From positions 1 to 42,979 of the forward strand of contig NZ_JAPZUB010000031.1 in the NCBI RefSeq assembly GCF_027533505.1: DNA of 42,979 nt, written 5' to 3'. Under the pieces are notes generated by a model that was given only the letters and a program-made list of their open reading frames with translations, was not told the DNA's origin and did not search any database. Below are positions 33,792 to 40,312 of the stretch, piece after piece (positions within the stretch are counted from its first letter, which is position 1; every line of letters begins with the position of its first letter). A program made the position numbers and the translations under genes. This DNA comes from Flavobacterium sp. (GTDB lineage Bacteria > Bacteroidota > Bacteroidia > Flavobacteriales > Flavobacteriaceae).

Positions 33792-34976
33792 TTAGTTTCG
33801 CAAACGATGGCGGCTGATGATTTCTTTCAATTTATTTTTAAGATTTTGTCCCGAATCGGCGACCATTTGTTCATTGCTTGGAAAAGGAACGGCCACCCGA
33901 TCGAAAAAGGGTAGATAATTGCTTTCACACGCTTGTTTGTTGCCTTTGTAACGTGCATAGATATGTTCGAAGACAAATTCACTACTCAACGGATAGGTGT
34001 TGAGCAATTGATTGGTTTTTAGGTCCAAATAGTCAATTTTGGCAGTGACTTGAACTGTTTTAAACTGACGGAATTCAAAAATGGTAATCGATACATTTTT
34101 CATATTATCAACCATTACGAAATTTCCTTGTTGATCTTTCACGGGATTTCCATTGGCATCCAAAAGTCTTTTTTGTCCGTCTTTGACTTGTTTTTCCTTC
34201 ACAAATTCGCGTTCTTTCACTTGTTCTGGAGAAATGTTGATGGCTCTAAAATTGACCAAAATTCCATAATCATAGGTAATTCCTTTGACGCGATTACTAT
34301 GGTAAACGGTCCACGGATCGTTGAGTCCCATGGTACTAAAGTCCAGTAAATCATTTTCCAAGCGAATGGGAATAACCATTTGCGTTTCATTTTTGGTGTA
34401 CACATGAACGTAATCGGTTCCTTTTTGACGGGCCTCATCCATTAATTGGGCGGTGTCTTTGAACCCTGGGCTAAGTTCTTGTAGGTAATTAAGGTCGTCG
34501 AAAGCCCGGCGAAAATTCATTTTATCCCGAGTAGCAAGCAGTGCTTTGGCATTATCATACAGGTGTTTGGCTAGCGCATTTTTGCTACTTACGATTTGGT
34601 CACTATAATTATCAAAATCAAAGGTAGCCTTACGGTTTTGACTGATAACCCGAAGTGGCAATAAGGGTTTGATGCGTTCCTGCCGTTGGTGCAAGGCGAC
34701 ATAGGTATTGTAAATCTTTTCCGTATTGGAGGGATTGGCGTCCTTAAACCAAAGTTCAATTTGTTGTAAATCGCGTGCTTTGGCTTTGGCGAAGGCCTCT
34801 TCAAGAAAAAGAACATACTCTTGTTTTCCTTTAGCGTCTTTTCGTTGGCGTAAATTATCGATTGCGATTTGAATCGCTTGATCGTAATTTCCTTCGGCTA
34901 ATGCGTTCTGTGTTTGGCGGACACCACAACTTGCAACAAAAAATAAAGCTATGAAGAATACATTAATTTTTTTCAT
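33792..34976 (-). CDS. Lipoprotein of unknown function
   Basis: A 394-residue lipoprotein. The signal peptide MKKINVFFIALFFVASC gives lipidated Cys17. Residues about 25-165 are helical and TPR-like (ALAEGNYDQAIQIAIDNLRQ starts one unit). The C-terminal half is beta-rich and includes NGNPVKDQQGNFVMVDN, a toxin-repeat-like Gly/Asn turn segment, and FRQFKTVQVTAKIDYLDLKT. No enzymatic motif is seen. It lies 11 bp downstream of fumarylacetoacetase on the same strand. It may be an outer-membrane-anchored scaffold; the fahA link is probably only transcriptional. Confidence 0.7.
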   Translation of the reverse strand: MKKINVFFIALFFVASCGVRQTQNALAEGNYDQAIQIAIDNLRQRKDAKGKQEYVLFLEEAFAKAKARDLQQIELWFKDANPSNTEKIYNTYVALHQRQERIKPLLPLRVISQNRKATFDFDNYSDQIVSSKNALAKHLYDNAKALLATRDKMNFRRAFDDLNYLQELSPGFKDTAQLMDEARQKGTDYVHVYTKNETQMVIPIRLENDLLDFSTMGLNDPWTVYHSNRVKGITYDYGILVNFRAINISPEQVKEREFVKEKQVKDGQKRLLDANGNPVKDQQGNFVMVDNMKNVSITIFEFRQFKTVQVTAKIDYLDLKTNQLLNTYPLSSEFVFEHIYARYKGNKQACESNYLPFFDRVAVPFPSNEQMVADSGQNLKNKLKEIISRHRLRN

Positions 34977-34987
34977 GGTAGTTTACA

Positions 34988-36268
34988 TTAAAAAGGTAAC
35001 GCCGGTAAAAGTTTACTACTGCATTCACCGAAGCCTATTCGTACCCGATCATTTTGGCAATACCCGCGTAGGATGACAGTGTCGTTATCTTCAATAAATT
35101 TTCGTTCGGAGCCATCGGTAAGGCGCAACGGATTTTTCCCGCCCCAAGTGAGTTCCAGCATCGAACCATAGCTGTCTTCTGTGGGGCCAGATATAGTTCC
35201 ACTTCCCATCATATCGCCCGAATTGACACGACATCCGTTGATGGTATGATGCGCGAGTTGCTGTGCCATGGTCCAATACATGTATTTAAAGTTGGATCGG
35301 GAAATCACTGTTTCGGTACTGTTTTCGGGTTGTAAAGCCACTTCCAAATGAATATCAAAAGCATGATTTCCTTCTTGCTGCAAATAGGGTAACGGTTTTG
35401 GGTTTTGCGCAGGACTGGCTACGCGAAAGGGTTCAAGCGCATCCATGATCACAATCCAAGGGGAGATGGAGGAGGCAAAGTTTTTAGCCAAAAACGGACC
35501 TAGCGGGACATATTCCCATTTTTGGATATCACGCGCGCTCCAATCATTGAAGAGTACCATTCCGAAAATGTAATCTTCCGCTTCATGGATAGGTACGGGT
35601 TCCCCCATAACATTTGCATCGGTAGTAATGAATGCCATTTCCAATTCAAAATCAACCAATTTGGAGGGGCCAAACACCGGCGAAGTGGCGTCAGCAGGTA
35701 AGGTTTGCCCCAAAGGGCGGTGTACGGGTACTCCAGAAGGGATGATGGTCGAACTGCGTCCGTGGTAACCTACTGGAATGTGAAGCCAATTGGGAAGCAA
35801 AGCATTTTCGGGATCGCGAAACATTTTTCCCACATTAGTAGCATGCTCTTTACTGCTGTAAAAATCGGTGTAATCGCCAATTTGTACAGGAAGTAACATT
35901 TCCACATCTTGTATTTGGAAAATCACAATTTTACGCTGCTCCATATTGTCGCGTAAAGTCGGATTGTTGATTTCAAACAAATCAGAGAGACGGTTGCGCA
36001 CTTGGCGCCAAGTTTTTTTCCCGTAAGCAATAAAGTCATTTAAGGAATCTTGTAGAAACATATCATCGGGGAGTCCCAAGTCGTCAAAATAACCTAATTG
36101 CTGTAAAGCGCCCATATCAATTGCGAAATCACCAATTCGTGTTCCAATAGTGATCACATCTTCTTTGGTTAAAAAAACACCAAAAGGAATATTTTGAATA
36201 GGGAAGTCGCTGTTTTCAGGAACAGTAAGCCAAGTTTTTCGATCGGGGTTATTTGCGTATTGCGGCAT
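34988..36268 (-). CDS. fahA: Fumarylacetoacetase
   Basis: A 426-residue fumarylacetoacetate hydrolase, the last step of tyrosine catabolism, giving fumarate and acetoacetate. An N-terminal SH3-like domain (about 15-115) contains NIPFGVFLT and IGDFAIDMGAL. The catalytic domain has DYTDFYSSKEHATNVG, with metal-binding Asp and catalytic His, then VGYHGRSSTIIPSG, LDFELEMAF-like metal ligands (KLVDFELEMAFI), FNDWSARDIQKWEY, and NSGDMMGSGTISGP. Length is normal. Divergent from glyA, with a good promoter at 36306-36336. The lipoprotein gene follows 11 bp downstream. Confidence 0.95.
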   Translation of the reverse strand: MPQYANNPDRKTWLTVPENSDFPIQNIPFGVFLTKEDVITIGTRIGDFAIDMGALQQLGYFDDLGLPDDMFLQDSLNDFIAYGKKTWRQVRNRLSDLFEINNPTLRDNMEQRKIVIFQIQDVEMLLPVQIGDYTDFYSSKEHATNVGKMFRDPENALLPNWLHIPVGYHGRSSTIIPSGVPVHRPLGQTLPADATSPVFGPSKLVDFELEMAFITTDANVMGEPVPIHEAEDYIFGMVLFNDWSARDIQKWEYVPLGPFLAKNFASSISPWIVIMDALEPFRVASPAQNPKPLPYLQQEGNHAFDIHLEVALQPENSTETVISRSNFKYMYWTMAQQLAHHTINGCRVNSGDMMGSGTISGPTEDSYGSMLELTWGGKNPLRLTDGSERKFIEDNDTVILRGYCQNDRVRIGFGECSSKLLPALPF

Positions 36269-36305
36269 AGGGTCGTTGTTGATTTGTTGTTGAAAAAATT
36301 ACAAC

Positions 36306-36336
36306 CAAATATAGACGTTCCAATCTATTTGACCAA
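36306..36336 (-). promoter_or_regulatory. fahA promoter
   Basis: On the minus strand a TTG (36334-36336) and TATATTTG (36306-36313) are separated by 20 bp; the -7 match is exact. Transcription would start about 30 bases before the fahA ATG at 36268. Confidence 0.55.
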
Positions 36337-36345
36337 CAGAATTTG

Positions 36346-36353
36346 TAATTTTG
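36346..36353 (+). promoter_or_regulatory. Promoter -7 box of glyA
   Basis: TAATTTTG matches TAnnTTTG exactly, 28 bases before the glyA ATG. A TTTG at 36328-36331 is only 14 bp upstream, shorter than the usual -33 spacing. It overlaps the divergent fahA promoter region. Confidence 0.4.
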
Positions 36354-36381
36354 GGGAGCTTTAATGAAAAACCCTTAAAAA

Positions 36382-37656
36382 ATGCAACGAGACGAACAAA
36401 TCTTCGATTTAATCCTGGACGAACAGGACCGACAAATACATGGAATTGAGCTGATTGCTTCCGAGAATTTCGTGAGTGATCAAGTGATGGAAGCAGCAGG
36501 CTCCTGTTTGACCAATAAATATGCCGAGGGATATCCTGGAAAACGGTATTATGGAGGTTGTGAAGTCGTTGATATTGTTGAGCAAATCGCAATTGATCGT
36601 GCCAAAGCCCTGTTTGGTGCCGCCTATGTGAATGTGCAACCGCATTCGGGCTCGCAAGCGAATACTGCAGTTTTTGCCGCTTGTTTAAAGCCTGGAGATA
36701 CCATTTTAGGATTTGACCTCTCGCACGGAGGCCACTTGACGCATGGCTCTCCAGTGAACTTTTCAGGAAAGTTATACCGCCCTGTGTTTTATGGTGTGGA
36801 CCAAGAAACAGGATTGTTGAATTACGATAAAATTCAAGAGATCGCCCTGAGGGAAAAACCCAAAATGATTATCGCTGGAGCTTCGGCTTATTCGAGAGAT
36901 ATGGATTTCAAGCGGTTTCGTGAAATCGCCGATAGCGTTGGCGCTTTATTGTTGGCCGATATTTCACATCCTGCGGGTTTGATTGCCAAAGGCTTGCTAA
37001 ACGATCCGATTCCGCATTGCCACATTGTGACGACCACAACGCATAAAACTTTACGTGGACCGCGTGGGGGAATGATAATGATGGGCAATGATTTTGAGAA
37101 TCCTTGGGGATTAACGACTCCCAAAGGGGAGATTCGTATGATGTCGCATGTTTTGGATATGTCTGTTTTTCCAGGAAATCAAGGCGGCCCCTTAATGCAT
37201 ATTATAGCCGCTAAGGCCGTGGCTTTTGGAGAGGCGTTGACCGATGAATTTTTTAGATATACGTTACAGGTCCAAAAAAATGCCCAAGCCATGGCCAATG
37301 CCTTTGTAAAAAGAGGCTATCATTTGATTTCTGGCGGTACCGATAATCACATGATGTTGATTGATTTACGCAACAAAGGGATTACTGGTAAAGACGCTGA
37401 AAATGCCTTGGTAAAAGCAGATATCACGGTCAATAAAAACATGGTACCATTTGATGATAAATCGCCCTTTGTGACTTCTGGAATACGCGTGGGAACACCT
37501 GCAATTACTACCCGTGGTTTGGTCGAAGCGGATATGGAGACGGTGGTTGATTTTATCGATCGCGTTTTGATGAATCCCAACGATGAAGCGGTTATTGCGC
37601 AAGTGACTGAAGAAGTCAATGCCTTAATGGGAGAACGTGCTATGTTTGTCTTCTAA
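36382..37656 (+). CDS. glyA: Serine hydroxymethyltransferase
   Basis: A 424-residue PLP enzyme that interconverts serine plus tetrahydrofolate and glycine plus methylenetetrahydrofolate, the main one-carbon supply. Motifs: [52 protein letters not shown], and [15 protein letters not shown] with the PLP-binding Lys222. The C-terminal domain has [18 protein letters not shown] and [13 protein letters not shown]. Length is normal. It is divergent from fahA; the LysM gene follows 134 bp downstream. The first of four TTAATAAC repeats begins only 4 bases after the glyA stop codon. Confidence 0.97.
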   Translation: MQRDEQIFDLILDEQDRQIHGIELIASENFVSDQVMEAAGSCLTNKYAEGYPGKRYYGGCEVVDIVEQIAIDRAKALFGAAYVNVQPHSGSQANTAVFAACLKPGDTILGFDLSHGGHLTHGSPVNFSGKLYRPVFYGVDQETGLLNYDKIQEIALREKPKMIIAGASAYSRDMDFKRFREIADSVGALLLADISHPAGLIAKGLLNDPIPHCHIVTTTTHKTLRGPRGGMIMMGNDFENPWGLTTPKGEIRMMSHVLDMSVFPGNQGGPLMHIIAAKAVAFGEALTDEFFRYTLQVQKNAQAMANAFVKRGYHLISGGTDNHMMLIDLRNKGITGKDAENALVKADITVNKNMVPFDDKSPFVTSGIRVGTPAITTRGLVEADMETVVDFIDRVLMNPNDEAVIAQVTEEVNALMGERAMFVF

Positions 37657-37659
37657 CTT

Positions 37660-37720
37660 TTAATAACTAGCCTAAATTTATTAATAACTTTTAATTTAGT
37701 GTTAATAACGTGTTAATAAC
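37660..37720 (+). repeat. Helically phased TTAATAAC array upstream of the LysM gene
   Basis: TTAATAAC occurs at 37660, 37681, 37702 and 37713 (spacings 21, 21 and 11 bp), all on the same strand. A further TTAAT at 37691 fills one intermediate step. The last two form GTTAAT-N5-GTTAAT, the same spacing as upstream of the histidine kinase gene. A fifth TTAATAAC lies at 37827 inside the signal-peptide codons. The array sits between glyA and the LysM gene and is a candidate operator or curved-DNA site. Confidence 0.6.
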
Positions 37721-37790
37721 TACCGTTGTTGGGGATGTCCGACAGCGGTTTTTTCTTTAATTTTAGGGTGATTTTCACATTATTTTATTG

Positions 37791-40223
37791 ATGAAAAACC
37801 CTGTAAAAAACACACTTCATAGGTTGTTAATAACATTGCTTTTTGTGGGCCAATTGCTTTTAGCGCAAGAAGGCCAAAAAACCCATGTAGTTGCTGAGGG
37901 TGAGACGCTTGCTAAAGTAGCGCAAAAGTATAAAGTGACCCCTTATGATATTATCAAATTGAATCCCAATGCTGCGCAAGGGGTGAAAGCTAATGATGTG
38001 TTGGTTATTCCAAAATCGGTTGTTGTTGCGGGTGTCACAGAGGCAACAAGTGTCGAAGAAAGCAAGAATATTCTTTCACAAAAACCAGCGACTGCTACGG
38101 ATAAGGTTCGAAATTTCTCGAGTGAATTTAAAACTCATATTGTACAGCCCGGTGAAACTAAGTTTGGATTAGGGAAATTGTATGGGATAAGTATTCCAGT
38201 ATTGGAGGAGCAAAATCCGCATATCGTTTTGGGACTCCAAGCGGGACATGTATTAAAAATTAAAGGAACAACGGCTTATCAGCAGGATTTGTCTTCGTAT
38301 CGACGTCAGGTATTAAATAAAAATCTTCGCGATTATACGGTAATGAAGGGAGAGACGTTGTTTGGCTTATCGAAGCGGTTTGGTATTTCTTTGGCCGAAT
38401 TGATGGCGATGAATCAGGAGCGGATTGTGGGGGTTTTAAAAGAAGGGCAGTTATTGCATGTTCCTGCGGACCAATATACCAATGATAAAGCGATTTGGCA
38501 TGAAGTAGTCGCTGGCGAAACCAAGTTTGGATTGTCGCGGCGTTACAAGGTGACTATAAATGCGCTCGAGTCAACTAATCCGCAAATTGTTCGCATGTTG
38601 CAAACGGGACAGCGTATACGTATTCCGGTTGAATCAGCGACAGGGGTTGCAGAAGCAAAAGAAAATAAAGCTGTTGAAACTGTACAACAAGATTCTAAAA
38701 AGGATGTTGTTTCCCCAAAAGCTAAAGCCATCGTTGCTGAAAATCCGATTTCAGTATCATCAGAAACGAAAGAAACGCCCCAAACGGTTAAAACTCCTGA
38801 GTCGGTTCCAGCAGAATCTGTGGCTCAAAGTAGGGATGCTTCAGCGCGCCTAAATAGGGATGATTTGGTAGATTATACCATTCAGCCCAAAGAGACCTTG
38901 TTTGGTTTGTCGAAACGGGCGAATATGAAAATCATAGATTTTTTAGAGCTTAATCCGATGCTTTCCAAAGGCGTGCAAATTGGAATGGTAATAAAAATGC
39001 CAAAAGACGCTCAAGCCTTTGTGCCTGAAACTTCCAATACACTTGCCACTACAGCTGTTGACGTTGTTCCTACCACCGATGTGGTGGTATCAAAAGAAGA
39101 GCCGACCGCAACAAAAGAGCGTGAAAGTGCAACTCCTTCTGTGATGGAGTTTAAGGATGTGCTAAAAACAGCTGATCTTACCTCGGTAAAGCGATTTGCC
39201 TTTATGGTTTCTTTTTCAGAAGCCGATTGGCAACGTGCCCAACAAACATTCCCCGATATTCAAATTGCTGATGAGAGTTCCCGACTCGAGATTATGTATC
39301 ATATGGGGGTTCAAAAAGCATTGGATTCCTTAAACACGTTAGGTTATACGATTTCTTCAAAAATGATTCATGCCGAAGGGACAAAAAAATCGTTTGATTT
39401 GAAGAAAATGACAGCTAATCGCGTGTGGAAAGGAATGGATGCAGCCTTTTTAAGTGGAAATTGCTCCATTGAAAAGATGCCATTTTTACCGTTGCCATTA
39501 ATTACAGCAGTAGACATAGAAGGGTTGAAATCCAAAAAAGTCGTAGCTATTCAGCCTGAAATGAAAGTGAGAGATCGCGTACTGGATGTGTTGGTGCCTT
39601 TAAATGCAAATGTAATTGTGGTGAGTAGTTTTACCGATGAAAATAAAAAACAGCAAATACTCAAAAAAATACCGCAAGCACAATATGCTTTGGTGTCTGA
39701 ACGAACAGGATTGGATAATGAAGATTTAAAACGCTTGCTGGTGAAAGGCAAAATGAATGTGATTATCTTGGAAACGACCAAGAATAGTATGATTATCAGT
39801 GCAACCAATACCTTGCTCAATGCCGTAACCGATTACAATATTCAAGTGGCTTTGTTGGAACCCAACTTGATTGATTATTATAAAAATGTTTCCCCACTTC
39901 GCATGAACATATTGCGAACAGTATATCCAACCTATGCACCTATTGAAAAAAATCAATCCTATATAAATTTTGTGACCCATTATCGAAAGGTATATCGCGA
40001 TGAACCCGATTTGGTTTACATGCAAGGATTTGATATTGTATTTGATATCGCTCTACGAATGGCGCAAGCTCAAGGGTTGTCCCATTCATTGCAACACGAT
40101 AAAACAAAACAAACACTCCTTCAATTTGAATACGATTCAAAAAGTTTAGATCACTATGAGAATCGTACTTTTTTTCTTTTGCAACGAGAAATCAATGGTA
40201 CTCTAAAAGTAATTAATCCTTGA
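37791..40223 (+). CDS. LysM repeat protein with PBP1-like C-terminal domain
   Basis: An 810-residue exported protein. A signal peptide ends near LLLAQ (about residue 26). Five LysM domains bind peptidoglycan: near residues 31-76 (HVVAEGETLAKVAQKYKV), 117-163, 181-226 (DYTVMKGETLFGLSKRFGI), 232-280 and 361-405. Two Thr/Lys/Val-rich linkers separate them from a C-terminal domain (about 455-810) resembling the type 1 periplasmic-binding fold (VIVVSSFTDENKK, MNVIILETTKNSMIIS, FVTHYRKVYRDEPD). Similar LysM/PBP1 proteins occur across Flavobacteriia with no defined ligand. ATG 37791 follows a TTG by one codon. It probably senses or organises the cell wall. Confidence 0.88.
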   Translation: MKNPVKNTLHRLLITLLFVGQLLLAQEGQKTHVVAEGETLAKVAQKYKVTPYDIIKLNPNAAQGVKANDVLVIPKSVVVAGVTEATSVEESKNILSQKPATATDKVRNFSSEFKTHIVQPGETKFGLGKLYGISIPVLEEQNPHIVLGLQAGHVLKIKGTTAYQQDLSSYRRQVLNKNLRDYTVMKGETLFGLSKRFGISLAELMAMNQERIVGVLKEGQLLHVPADQYTNDKAIWHEVVAGETKFGLSRRYKVTINALESTNPQIVRMLQTGQRIRIPVESATGVAEAKENKAVETVQQDSKKDVVSPKAKAIVAENPISVSSETKETPQTVKTPESVPAESVAQSRDASARLNRDDLVDYTIQPKETLFGLSKRANMKIIDFLELNPMLSKGVQIGMVIKMPKDAQAFVPETSNTLATTAVDVVPTTDVVVSKEEPTATKERESATPSVMEFKDVLKTADLTSVKRFAFMVSFSEADWQRAQQTFPDIQIADESSRLEIMYHMGVQKALDSLNTLGYTISSKMIHAEGTKKSFDLKKMTANRVWKGMDAAFLSGNCSIEKMPFLPLPLITAVDIEGLKSKKVVAIQPEMKVRDRVLDVLVPLNANVIVVSSFTDENKKQQILKKIPQAQYALVSERTGLDNEDLKRLLVKGKMNVIILETTKNSMIISATNTLLNAVTDYNIQVALLEPNLIDYYKNVSPLRMNILRTVYPTYAPIEKNQSYINFVTHYRKVYRDEPDLVYMQGFDIVFDIALRMAQAQGLSHSLQHDKTKQTLLQFEYDSKSLDHYENRTFFLLQREINGTLKVINP

Positions 40224-40245
40224 TGAAAGCGATGATTGTTTTTTG

Positions 40246-40253
40246 TATCTTTG
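40246..40253 (+). promoter_or_regulatory. Promoter -7 box of the repeat adhesin gene
   Basis: TATCTTTG matches TAnnTTTG exactly. TTG at 40220-40222 is 23 bp upstream, slightly long for a -33 box. It leaves a leader of about 50 bases before ATG 40313. Confidence 0.45.
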
Positions 40254-40312
40254 AAGAACTCGGAAAGGGAAAAATCAAAAAGAAGTAGTAATACCCTAAT
40301 TTGATTTCGCCT

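Noticed and set aside
37660..37720. Possible replication origin with DnaA boxes
   Set aside because: The reverse complement TTATTAACA differs from the DnaA box TTATCCACA at two positions and no dnaA or dnaN is nearby. The gene-strand switch at 36.3 kb is not enough evidence; a GC-skew plot would decide.
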